Below, piece by piece: positions 14,948 to 21,111 of a stretch of DNA of 21,636 nucleotides (position 1 is its first letter; each line of letters starts with the position of its first letter). A program made the position numbers and the translations under genes. The notes beneath the pieces were generated by a model. It saw only the letters and a program-made list of their open reading frames with translations. It had not been told where the DNA came from and searched no databases. The stretch spans positions 1-21,636 of the forward strand of contig CAYFHQ010000064.1 of NCBI GenBank assembly GCA_964342805.1, read 5' to 3'. The DNA comes from CAYFHQ01 sp964342805. Lineage in GTDB: Bacteria > Bacillota > Clostridia > Peptostreptococcales > Acidaminobacteraceae.

Positions 14948-14971
14948 AATTCCAGTGTTATCCATGGAATT
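14948..14971. promoter_or_regulatory. Palindromic operator candidate between the CPBP and DJ-1 genes
   Basis: Perfect 7-bp arms AATTCCA (14948-14954) / TGGAATT (14965-14971) with a 10-bp spacer. It abuts the minus-strand -35 box of the protease gene and covers the position expected for the -35 box of the plus-strand DJ-1 gene, whose likely -10 is TATACT at 14978-14983. Confidence 0.45.
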
Positions 14972-15016
14972 TTGGGATATACTGTATGTATAAGGACCAA
15001 GGAAGGATGTGTATTT

Positions 15017-15568
15017 ATGGTTTATGTTTTTTTAGCAGATGGTTTTGAAGAGATCGAAGCCATTACAGTCATTGATGTTCTCCGCAGGGGGGGCATAACA
15101 GTGGAAACCATCAGTATAACAAAAGAAAGAACCGTCATGGGTGCCCATGGGGTTCCTGTCATTGCCGATGGTAGCTTATCAAACGTTCATGTGGACCGGG
15201 CAGATATGATTGTCCTCCCTGGTGGTATGCCTGGGACCAAGCACTTGGGTGAGTCAGAAACTCTAAAGGGTATTATTGAGGAAATGATTGAAGCAGACAA
15301 GTATGTGTCTGCCATCTGTGCAGCCCCATCTGTTCTGGGCCAAATGGGACTTTTAAAAGGGAAAAACGCCACCTGCTACCCAGGTTTTGAAAAAGAACTG
15401 AATGGTGCAAACCATTTGACAGACGAAGTGGTACAGGACGGAAAAATCACCACCTCCAGGGGACCTGGCACGGCCATGGACTTTGCCTACCACCTGGTGG
15501 ACATATTGAAGGGCCAGCTGGAATCCAACACCCTTAAACGAGGCATGATCTACCGTCAAACCTATTAG
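15017..15568 (+). CDS. DJ-1/PfpI (ThiJ/YajL-like) family protein
   Basis: A 183-residue protein of the DJ-1 superfamily. It has the elbow cysteine Cys101 in SAICAAPSVLG, the conserved Glu14 in GFEEIEA, the IVLPGGMPG loop and the SRGPGTAMDFA segment typical of YajL/DJ-1 (TIGR01383 type). Members are implicated in oxidative and carbonyl stress; glyoxalase or deglycase activity has been claimed and disputed, so the exact reaction is left open. I chose the ATG at 15017 because GGAAGGAT lies 8 nt upstream and the family starts at VYVFLADGFEE. The frame is open 15 codons further up without a site. It is monocistronic and divergent from the CPBP gene. Confidence 0.93.
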   Translation: MVYVFLADGFEEIEAITVIDVLRRGGITVETISITKERTVMGAHGVPVIADGSLSNVHVDRADMIVLPGGMPGTKHLGESETLKGIIEEMIEADKYVSAICAAPSVLGQMGLLKGKNATCYPGFEKELNGANHLTDEVVQDGKITTSRGPGTAMDFAYHLVDILKGQLESNTLKRGMIYRQTY

Positions 15569-15590
15569 ATGAATAATGGAAGGCAACAAA

Positions 15591-15633
15591 CAAAGCCCAT
15601 GTGGATGATCAGGCATCTCCACATGGGCTTCAT
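15591..15633. terminator. Bidirectional terminator between the DJ-1 and rarA genes
   Basis: A perfect 13-bp stem pairs AAGCCCATGTGGA (15593-15605) with TCCACATGGGCTT (15618-15630), loop 12 nt. It adjoins the rarA stop codon and on the minus strand is followed by TTTGTTTG. Confidence 0.88.
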
Positions 15634-16970
15634 TACTCCTCAGACTCATAAATCCCAAGGGCTTCAAAGTGTCTGTGGATCTCTTTTTCATGGCCGTTTC
15701 GAGTGGGCTCATAATACACCTTGGCTTTTAACTCGTCTGGCAGATATTGTTGTGGGATATAGCTATCTGGATAACTGTGGGGGTACTTATAGGACTGGTC
15801 TCCCCACTCCTCCTTCTTGGAGCTCATGCTCAAGGAGGTACCGTCTTTCAGATAGTAAGGTACATTGCCAATGTCCATTTGTTCCACGTCCTGCATGGCT
15901 GCTTTAATGCCCACATAAGCGGCATTGGACTTGGGCGCACTGGCCACATAGGCCGCTGCCTGGGCCAAAATGATCCGACCTTCAGGCATGCCAATCATAT
16001 TGACTGCTTGGGCGGCAGAGGTTGCAACAACCAGGGCCTGTGGGTCTGCGTTGCCAACGTCTTCAGCAGCAGCGATGACAATGCGTCGAGCAATAAACTT
16101 AGGGTCTTCTCCCCCTTGGATCATCCGAGCCAGATAGTGTAAGGCTGCATTGGGGTCTGTCCCCCGCATGGACTTAATAAAGGCAGAAGCAATGTCATAG
16201 TGGCTGTCTCCTGACTTGTCATAGAGATTGCCCTTCTTCTGAACACACTCCTTAAGAATCTCCAAGGTAAGGACTAGCTTGCCGTCTTGCTTTTCTGTAC
16301 TCAAAACGCCCAGTTCAACTGCGTTCAGGGCCTTTCTTGCGTCTCCAGAGGCCACGTGGGCAATGAAGTCAAGGGCGTCGTCCTCAATCTCCACACCAAA
16401 CATCCCCAGGCCATTTATGGGGTCTTTAAGGGCATTTTCTACTATGGTACGGACTTCCTTGGTGGTCAGCCGCTCCAGTCGGAAGATCATGGACCGGGAT
16501 ATCAAGGCGTTATTGACCTCATAATAGGGATTCTCTGTCGTCGCACCAATCAGGATCAAGGTTCCCTTTTCCACATGGGGCAAGAGGGCGTCCTGTTGAC
16601 TTTTGTTAAAACGGTGGATCTCGTCCAAAAACAAGATCGTCCGCTTGTTGTACATACCCAGGCTGGCCTCAGCTTGTCCAACAACCTCTCTCAGGTCCTT
16701 GACACCGGAGGTCACCGCATTAAGGGCAACAAACTCCGACTTGGTCGAGTTGGCTATGATCCGGGCAATACTGGTTTTACCGGTACCTGGAGGCCCATAA
16801 AGAATGATAGAACTCAACTTGTCCGCACGTATTAAACGGTTGAGCAATTTGCCGTTACCCAGTATGTGTTCTTGGCCCACAAAGTCTTCCAGGGTCTTGG
16901 GTTTCATCCGTTCTGCCAAGGGGGCTTCTTGCTTTAAATTTTCCTCACGAATAACATCAAATAAATCCAT
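15633..16970 (-). CDS. rarA: Replication-associated recombination protein A (MgsA/WRNIP1 family AAA+ ATPase)
   Basis: A 445-residue clamp-loader-like AAA+ protein that acts at stalled replication forks and single-strand gaps. Walker A GPPGTGKTS is at 59-67, Walker B ILFLDEIH at 112-119 and sensor 1 GATTENP at 142-148. The family insert HRFNKSQQDALLPHVE follows Walker B. The C-terminal half contains the RarA tetramerisation domain (EDVGNADPQALVVA, ending in the QQYLPDEL and PTRNGHEKEIH region). The length is typical. AGGAGA lies a few nt before the ATG. It is transcribed alone from a good promoter overlapped by an exact LexA-box match, which suggests damage induction. Confidence 0.97.
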   Translation of the reverse strand: MDLFDVIREENLKQEAPLAERMKPKTLEDFVGQEHILGNGKLLNRLIRADKLSSIILYGPPGTGKTSIARIIANSTKSEFVALNAVTSGVKDLREVVGQAEASLGMYNKRTILFLDEIHRFNKSQQDALLPHVEKGTLILIGATTENPYYEVNNALISRSMIFRLERLTTKEVRTIVENALKDPINGLGMFGVEIEDDALDFIAHVASGDARKALNAVELGVLSTEKQDGKLVLTLEILKECVQKKGNLYDKSGDSHYDIASAFIKSMRGTDPNAALHYLARMIQGGEDPKFIARRIVIAAAEDVGNADPQALVVATSAAQAVNMIGMPEGRIILAQAAAYVASAPKSNAAYVGIKAAMQDVEQMDIGNVPYYLKDGTSLSMSSKKEEWGDQSYKYPHSYPDSYIPQQYLPDELKAKVYYEPTRNGHEKEIHRHFEALGIYESEE

Positions 16971-16998
16971 TTTGATCTCCTTGCAACTTCAAGCAGGA

Positions 16999-17069
16999 AT
17001 CAAAGACCTCTTGAAGGGATATGGCTGTCAGAATGCGAACATATGTTTGTTTCATTGTATCAAAGACCT
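16999..17069. repeat. 11-bp direct repeat in the rarA control region
   Basis: ATCAAAGACCT occurs at 16999-17009 (leader) and again at 17059-17069 (overlapping the -35/-10 spacer), 60 bp apart, flanking the LexA box. Inside the leader, CTTCAAG (16987-16993) and CTTGAAG (17010-17016) could form a small hairpin. Confidence 0.6.
17036..17049. promoter_or_regulatory. LexA (SOS) box at the rarA promoter
   Basis: CGAACATATGTTTG fits the Gram-positive LexA/DinR consensus CGAACRNRYGTTYG at every position. It starts 4 bp downstream of the -10 hexamer and covers the expected transcription start, where LexA would block initiation. Confidence 0.8.
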
Positions 17070-17082
17070 TACCAATGTGCAA
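17054..17082 (-). promoter_or_regulatory. Promoter of rarA
   Basis: On the minus strand TTGCAC (17077-17082) and TACAAT (17054-17059) are separated by 17 bp. The predicted start falls within the LexA box. Confidence 0.78.
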
Positions 17083-17100
17083 ATTTGCTTGGCCTTGACC

Positions 17101-17601
17101 TTATTTCTTCTTTTTCTTTTTTCTCCGGGTAGCCTTAAGGAGCTCATTAACCTCTTCCCTTGAACCAATAGGAATCCGGTGGTTAACGACAACTGCATTC
17201 CGCCGTGCACGGACCTTGAGCATGAGGTTGGCATAGTCCTGGTCCTTGTCAGTCATACGAAATTCAACAATTTCCTCATAGGTCATGAACCATGACCGGA
17301 CCAAAATCCCTTCTTCCTTAAAGATGATCCGATTGGTCCGTAGGATCATCCCCACCAAGACAACCGAGCCCGTGATGGTCACTATGCCTGTGAGTATTTC
17401 TTCTCCAGAGCGCATCACCACAGCCCAGTAGCCAATGATCAGGGCAAAGAGAATGACCAACAAGCTGTTAATAATCCAGCCCATTTTTTTCGTCATTAGT
17501 GGGAAGGACAGCTGGGTTGCCCCGCCCTTTTTCATGACCTTGAGGTGCTGGTAGACCAACAAGGACGGTAGTGCAATATACAAGATAATGATCCAGTTCA
17601 T
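17101..17601 (-). CDS. Small membrane protein with PH-like cytoplasmic tail (DUF5673-like)
   Basis: A 166-residue protein with three hydrophobic segments (about 2-20, 41-61 and 69-87). A soluble C-terminal part follows, whose strand pattern IIFKEEGILVRSWFMTYEEIVEF (92-114) is typical of bacterial PH-like domains, including DUF5673. It ends in a polybasic tail, RR followed by six lysines. The ATG at 17601 is preceded by AAGGATC, and the hydrophobic N-terminus starts there; the frame is open 17 codons further without a site. Function unknown. It stands between the M42 peptidase gene and rarA and is separated from the former by three hairpins. Confidence 0.72.
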   Translation of the reverse strand: MNWIIILYIALPSLLVYQHLKVMKKGGATQLSFPLMTKKMGWIINSLLVILFALIIGYWAVVMRSGEEILTGIVTITGSVVLVGMILRTNRIIFKEEGILVRSWFMTYEEIVEFRMTDKDQDYANLMLKVRARRNAVVVNHRIPIGSREEVNELLKATRRKKKKKK

Positions 17602-17642
17602 AAAAGATCCTTTCGAGGTAGGTTTGCGTAAACAAAGAAAAG

Positions 17643-17668
17643 GTACGGCCAAAAGACCGTACTTTTTC
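17643..17668 (-). terminator. Terminator downstream of the M42 aminopeptidase gene
   Basis: Stem GTACGG (17643-17648) / CCGTAC (17657-17662), flanked by AAAAAG before and CTTTTCTTT after on the minus strand. This is the last of three successive hairpins in the interval. Confidence 0.65.
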
Positions 17669-17670
17669 CA

Positions 17671-17701
17671 CTGCCACTGGCAGCGTTTGGGAGTAACTCC
17701 C
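17671..17701. other. Two small adjacent hairpins between the M42 and membrane-protein genes
   Basis: CTGCC-ACT-GGCAG (17671-17683) and GGGAG-TAA-CTCCC (17689-17701) are perfect 5-bp hairpins a few nt apart, immediately before the terminator-like stem in minus-strand order. They may form part of a leader RNA of the downstream membrane-protein gene or a 3' end structure of the M42 transcript. Confidence 0.45.
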
Positions 17702-17775
17702 TTTATTTATCCCCTTACATGCCGATAAAATGCTCTATTTCACTTTATTCCACGTCGAGGTCTATCTTCCTCTAA

Positions 17776-18816
17776 TTATTTTTCCATGATGTAGGCTAGA
17801 CCCAACTCAGCCGTAGCCATTAGACCCTTTTCGTGGGTTCTTTCAAAGGAATGGGAAGCGTCAACGCCTGGTCCAATCAGACCGGCACGGATTTCCCAAC
17901 CTGCCCGTAGGGCTGCAGAAGCGTCAGAACCGTAGTATGGATAAATGTCAATAACATAGTCCACGTCTTTGCCCTTGGCTAGCTTCACAAGCCGTTGTTT
18001 GAGTTCGTAGTCATAAGGACCAGAGGAGTCCTTGGCACAGATGGTAACTTTTTCTTCGTGGGAAGTTTGGCCATCACCAGGGGCTGCCATGTCCACTGCT
18101 ATGAATTCTCGAGTTTCAGCTGGAATGGACGCTGAAGACCCATGGCCTACTTCTTCAAAGTTACTAATAAAGAAATGAGTTGTATGGGGTGGTTTTTTGC
18201 CAGACTTCACAATGGCTTCAGCCATGGCGAACAGGGTTGCCACACAAGCCTTGTCGTCCAGGTGACGGGACTTGATATATCCAGAAGCCGTGTGCTGGAC
18301 ACGGGGGTCAAAGGACACGAAGTCACCCACTTCAATGCCTAGCTTTTTCACGTCGTCTTTACCTGCAACCACTTCGTCCAGACGAACTTCCATGGTGTCA
18401 GCTGTACGCTTGGTATCAGACAGTTTACCACCGTGAACGTGGCTTGAGGCCATGGTCAACATAATGGTACCGGTGATCTCCTTGCCGTCAGCCGTATGTA
18501 CGGTACAGTATTCACCTTCTACGCTATTCCAAGCATAACCACCAATTTGTGTGAGCTTTAGGCGGCCATTACCCTTGATTTCCTTAACCATTCCACCCAG
18601 GGTGTCCACGTGGGCAGACAGGAGTCGGTGGTCAGCCGTATTGTCACCAGGAATTGTGGCGATCAAGGCACCCTTGTTGGTCAACTTGCTTTCCACACCC
18701 AGGTCATCAAACACCTGCTTAGAATAGACAACTGCTTCTTTGGTAAAACCCGTTGGGGATGGGATATTGAGTAGTTCTTTCAAATGATCCGTCATATAGG
18801 TCATGTTAATTTTCAT
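17776..18816 (-). CDS. M42-family metallo-aminopeptidase
   Basis: A 346-residue cytoplasmic di-metal aminopeptidase (glutamyl-aminopeptidase/FrvX-YsdC type, often annotated as endoglucanase M). Family landmarks are SAHVDTLG (His69, Asp71), SRHLDDKA (Asp187), the catalytic FEEVG (Glu221, Glu222), VDMAAPG (Asp242) and the late DASHSFERTH segment (His322). These proteins assemble into dodecameric tetrahedra and trim short peptides, fitting a peptide- and amino-acid-fermenting anaerobe. GGAGG lies 8 nt before the ATG. It probably has its own extended -10 promoter and a terminator. Its peptide specificity cannot be read from the sequence. Confidence 0.93.
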   Translation of the reverse strand: MKINMTYMTDHLKELLNIPSPTGFTKEAVVYSKQVFDDLGVESKLTNKGALIATIPGDNTADHRLLSAHVDTLGGMVKEIKGNGRLKLTQIGGYAWNSVEGEYCTVHTADGKEITGTIMLTMASSHVHGGKLSDTKRTADTMEVRLDEVVAGKDDVKKLGIEVGDFVSFDPRVQHTASGYIKSRHLDDKACVATLFAMAEAIVKSGKKPPHTTHFFISNFEEVGHGSSASIPAETREFIAVDMAAPGDGQTSHEEKVTICAKDSSGPYDYELKQRLVKLAKGKDVDYVIDIYPYYGSDASAALRAGWEIRAGLIGPGVDASHSFERTHEKGLMATAELGLAYIMEK

Positions 18817-18845
18817 GGTATTGCCTCCTTAAATGTCATGCAAAC

Positions 18846-18854
18846 ATTGTAACA
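18846..18854 (-). promoter_or_regulatory. Extended -10 promoter of the M42 gene
   Basis: The minus strand reads TGTTACAAT (TGN plus TACAAT), 29 nt before the start codon, identical to the element before the lipoprotein gene at 8217-8225. Confidence 0.5.
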
Positions 18855-18862
18855 TACTTTCT

Positions 18863-18937
18863 GTATGGAGCGGGTAGAGGGGCTAGCTGCAGGCCACAGG
18901 TCTTGTTGGCTTACACGGGCCAGGCTGCCCTCCATAC
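18863..18937. other. Potential structured RNA or terminator region after the NYN gene
   Basis: GTATGGAG (18863-18870) pairs perfectly with CTCCATAC (18930-18937). The GC-rich interior contains further possible pairings, such as AGGGGCTAGC with GCTGCCCT (with bulges) and GGCC with GGCC. It lies between the NYN gene stop and the M42 promoter. No T-run follows, so a simple intrinsic terminator is unlikely. Confidence 0.4.
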
Positions 18938-18945
18938 GAAATCCA

Positions 18946-19833
18946 CTAGGCAGTGCAGTTCAGCGCCACATTCACGGCAACCGTTTTGCCGTTGTACTCG
19001 CCAATTTCGTAAGTCACACAAGCGTCCAATTCCAGACGGGTCACTTCGTCCTCGTCCTGGAGACTCTTGAAGTGGAAGAAGATGTTCTCTCCACCTGTGT
19101 CCGGTGTAATAAAGCCATAATAGCCTTGAATGTTGCAAATGCTACCACTTTGGACAGACGATGAGGACGGTGTCTGGCTCCTACGGTTTTGGGGCCGAAC
19201 GAAAATGCCACTCACGTCTCTTTCCCCCGTCCGAAGGGCTTCGTCAATCTCTAAATCCATCAGAATAGGATAGGTCACTTCACTTACCAGAGACTTGGAC
19301 GTATAGGTGGTATGGAGCTGGCCGTCTACGTCTTCATATTCAAAGTTCCAGCCCAGGAGCATAATGCGGGTCCCAAGGGCATTCAGTTTACGAGCCAGGG
19401 GAACATAGTCCCGGTCGCCAGCAATCAATACAATGACGTCATACTTCTTTAAAAGAGCACCCTCGTAGGCCTCCAGGGCAAACCAAACGTCTACCCCCTT
19501 CTCCCCATACTTGGTCATGGGCAGGTAGTGGGTGGTGACGCCAGACCCGATCAAAATATCGTCAAACTGCCGCTCACTATAAAGCTTGTTATGGGCCCGG
19601 GTGTCGTCGGCATTGTAGCGTCCTCGGAAATAGTGGGAGTCCACCACGTGGCAGTAGCGTTCCTTGGTCTCCTCCACCTCAGCAACCTTGTGGATGATGT
19701 AGTCGTGGAGCCCTTGGATACTAATTCGGGATTTTAGCTGGTGAACATATCTGTAATAATCACTGGCATGGGCAAAATAATTGCCGTCGTAATACACACC
19801 AATCTTAATTAATTTCGTGTCTAAGTAACTCAA
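18946..19833 (-). CDS. NYN-domain nuclease fused to a cold-shock RNA-binding domain
   Basis: A 295-residue protein. Residues about 8-190 form a NYN (PIN-like) domain: VYYDGNYF (Asp16, Asn18), KGVDVWFALEA (Asp115) and VLIAGDRDYVPL (Asp140, Asp142) supply the acidic metal-binding cluster, and the domain resembles LabA/Limkain-type NYN proteins. A Ser/Arg/Gln-rich linker (about 203-229) leads to a cold-shock domain (229-291) with YYGFITPDTGGENIFFHF, the RNP1/RNP2-like strand pair. This suggests a metal-dependent ribonuclease with its own RNA-binding module. The start is a TTG preceded at 7 nt by AGGGGG; no ATG is nearby in frame. It is the third gene of a unit with a membrane protein and a DUF2164 protein (gap 23 bp). 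Confidence 0.88.
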   Translation of the reverse strand: MSYLDTKLIKIGVYYDGNYFAHASDYYRYVHQLKSRISIQGLHDYIIHKVAEVEETKERYCHVVDSHYFRGRYNADDTRAHNKLYSERQFDDILIGSGVTTHYLPMTKYGEKGVDVWFALEAYEGALLKKYDVIVLIAGDRDYVPLARKLNALGTRIMLLGWNFEYEDVDGQLHTTYTSKSLVSEVTYPILMDLEIDEALRTGERDVSGIFVRPQNRRSQTPSSSSVQSGSICNIQGYYGFITPDTGGENIFFHFKSLQDEDEVTRLELDACVTYEIGEYNGKTVAVNVALNCTA

Positions 19834-19840
19834 ATCTGTG

Positions 19841-19846
19841 CCCCCT
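19841..19846 (-). promoter_or_regulatory. Ribosome binding site that fixes the TTG start of the NYN gene
   Basis: AGGGGG on the minus strand, 7 nt before TTG (19833). This supports initiation at a rare codon. Confidence 0.6.
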
Positions 19847-19856
19847 CATAAAGTGT

Positions 19857-20096
19857 CTATAGGATCTCTATGTCTTGAACTTCTTCCAGTCGGTCCTGCA
19901 TGTACTTGGTAGCGTCCTGAATGCCCTGGTTGTAAAAGGCCGGACCTAGTTTTTCCACCATAAAGTCCAAGACCATCATGGCAGCCAAGTCACCAATATC
20001 CTCGTCACGCTCTACAGAAAAGAAGCTTTGGATTTCAGTGATCATCCGCTTGCGAACGTCTTCGTGGATCTCTAGCTGTTTTTTTTTCTTTCTCAT
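19857..20096 (-). CDS. DUF2164-family small protein
   Basis: A 79-residue protein with a Lys-rich start (MRKKKKQ), a helix around IHEDVRKRMITEIQSFFSVERDE, and the DUF2164 hallmarks DEDIGDLAAMMVLDFMVEKLGPAFYNQGIQDA. Members are short, widespread and have no assigned function. GGAGT precedes the ATG. The gene starts 2 nt after the stop codon of the membrane-protein gene and ends 23 bp before the NYN gene, so the three are surely co-transcribed. Confidence 0.88.
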   Translation of the reverse strand: MRKKKKQLEIHEDVRKRMITEIQSFFSVERDEDIGDLAAMMVLDFMVEKLGPAFYNQGIQDATKYMQDRLEEVQDIEIL

Positions 20097-20098
20097 GT

Positions 20099-20551
20099 CT
20101 ACTCCTTGTCAGTCCTATGTAAATTTTGTTCAATATGCTTGTGTAGTCCATTGGACAGGAACATAATCGCGCTATTCAGGAGGACAACCAAGACCATCAA
20201 TGGGACGGCGAATATGGCTGCTTCCGGATCATCCATCATAATCAAAAATACTGCCAAAACGACGATCACAGCCATCATGCCCGTGGTGAACCAGGTAAAG
20301 GGTCGAATAAGGATCTCACCCACCAAGTGATACGCTTCACCGCGACGTTCTGCTCGGCCTTCAAAATATTTAAATATCCCCAACTGGGACGTGGTGGATA
20401 CGCGAATGACTCCTTCGTCGTCGATGTCCCCCATGATTTTCTTGCCAAAGACCCCCTTGGACATGGGCAAGCGACCTCTTTTGTCGATCAATCGGTCCAC
20501 GAGTTCGGACTCAGACCTACAATCGCTCTGAAACTCAACAGATTTTCCCAT
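20099..20551 (-). CDS. Small two-TM membrane protein of unknown function
   Basis: A 150-residue protein. The N-terminal 85 residues are soluble and charged, with VFGKKIMGDIDDEGVIRVSTTSQLGIFKYFEGRAERRGEAYHLVGEI looking like a compact beta domain. Two hydrophobic helices follow (about 90-108 and 114-133), then a His-rich charged tail (HKHIEQNLHRTDKE). I do not recognise the family. The ATG at 20551 has GGGAGG 5 nt upstream; a GTG two codons earlier overlaps that site. It is the first gene of the unit with DUF2164 and the NYN nuclease, so its cytoplasmic domain may partner with them (inference). Confidence 0.75.
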   Translation of the reverse strand: MGKSVEFQSDCRSESELVDRLIDKRGRLPMSKGVFGKKIMGDIDDEGVIRVSTTSQLGIFKYFEGRAERRGEAYHLVGEILIRPFTWFTTGMMAVIVVLAVFLIMMDDPEAAIFAVPLMVLVVLLNSAIMFLSNGLHKHIEQNLHRTDKE

Positions 20552-20585
20552 AAGCACCTCCCAATTTATACGCTTTTTACTTCCT

Positions 20586-20591
20586 ATTATA
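20586..20591 (-). promoter_or_regulatory. -10 element (TATAAT) for the membrane protein-DUF2164-NYN operon
   Basis: A consensus TATAAT on the minus strand, 34 nt before the start codon. No -35 match at 16-18 bp, so this is moderate support only. Confidence 0.4.
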
Positions 20592-20619
20592 TGTTAGCAG
20601 ATTTCCAATTCCTTTGGAC

Positions 20620-20662
20620 GAAAAAAAGCGAAACTTCCACAGAATCATGGAAATTTCGCTAG
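20620..20662 (-). terminator. Intrinsic terminator after the 123-residue orphan gene
   Basis: Stem AGCGAAACTTCCA (20627-20639) / TGGAAATTTCGCT (20648-20660) with one mismatch, followed on the minus strand by seven T. It lies 4 bp beyond the stop codon. Confidence 0.9.
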
Positions 20663-20664
20663 GT

Positions 20665-21036
20665 TTAATAGTCACGCTTGTCGTTCAAGGACCAGACGTC
20701 AATCATATTTTGCCATACCACCTTGGTTTCAGGTCGAAGCCAAGTGTCAAAGGCACTTAATTTTCTTTCTTTTCGAATGAGGCCTTCTTGCATATGGTCA
20801 ATGAGTCCATAACTGATCAGTTCTTGAACTTCTTGGTCGCCGTCCCTTAAATATTTTTCAATCAGTGCGAATAGCCACCGGAAATTCTCGGTCTGTCCAC
20901 TTTCAAGTGCGCTGATTAATTCTACTGAAATGGTGTCAATGCCACTGTACAGATCTTTGATTTCCGTAGCCCGCTGTCCTTGACCACCAGGCAGATTAAC
21001 TAACAAGCCAGTGAGGACTTCTTCTTTGCGAACCAT
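20665..21036 (-). CDS. Small helical protein of unknown function (resembles DUF7674-type proteins)
   Basis: A 123-residue soluble, largely helical acidic protein. The central stretch SGQTENFRWLFALIEKYLRDGDQEVQELISYGLIDHMQEGL (with a GD..V motif) recalls the small DUF7674/immunity-like proteins of Firmicutes; that resemblance is weak and from memory. I chose the ATG at 21036 because GGAGAT lies 6 nt upstream, while the ATG at 21066 would sit only about 8 nt from the predicted transcription start and has no good site. Its promoter overlaps the end of metF, and a strong terminator follows, so it is transcribed alone as well as possibly by read-through. No toxin gene is adjacent. Confidence 0.65.
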   Translation of the reverse strand: MVRKEEVLTGLLVNLPGGQGQRATEIKDLYSGIDTISVELISALESGQTENFRWLFALIEKYLRDGDQEVQELISYGLIDHMQEGLIRKERKLSAFDTWLRPETKVVWQNMIDVWSLNDKRDY

Positions 21037-21042
21037 ACCGCC

Positions 21043-21048
21043 ATCTCC
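21043..21048 (-). promoter_or_regulatory. Ribosome binding site that decides the start of the 123-residue gene
   Basis: GGAGAT on the minus strand, 6 nt before the ATG at 21036. It argues against the ATG ten codons further upstream. Confidence 0.6.
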
Positions 21049-21080
21049 ATTCTCTACCGTTACCATTAATCTCTAAGAAC

Positions 21081-21109
21081 AGTATACACCGATTTCTGAA
21101 TATTTACAA
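21081..21109 (-). promoter_or_regulatory. Promoter of the 123-residue orphan gene
   Basis: On the minus strand TTGTAA (21104-21109) and TATACT (21081-21086) are separated by 17 bp. The -35 box starts 2 bp beyond the metF stop codon. Confidence 0.65.
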
Positions 21110-21111
21110 AA

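Noticed and set aside
17643..17701. yybP-ykoY manganese riboswitch suggested by the AAAGGGAG start of the hairpin cluster
   Set aside because: Only the opening GGGAG-like strand resembles it. The second conserved purine-rich loop and the four-way arrangement are not visible, and the downstream gene is not a known manganese exporter.
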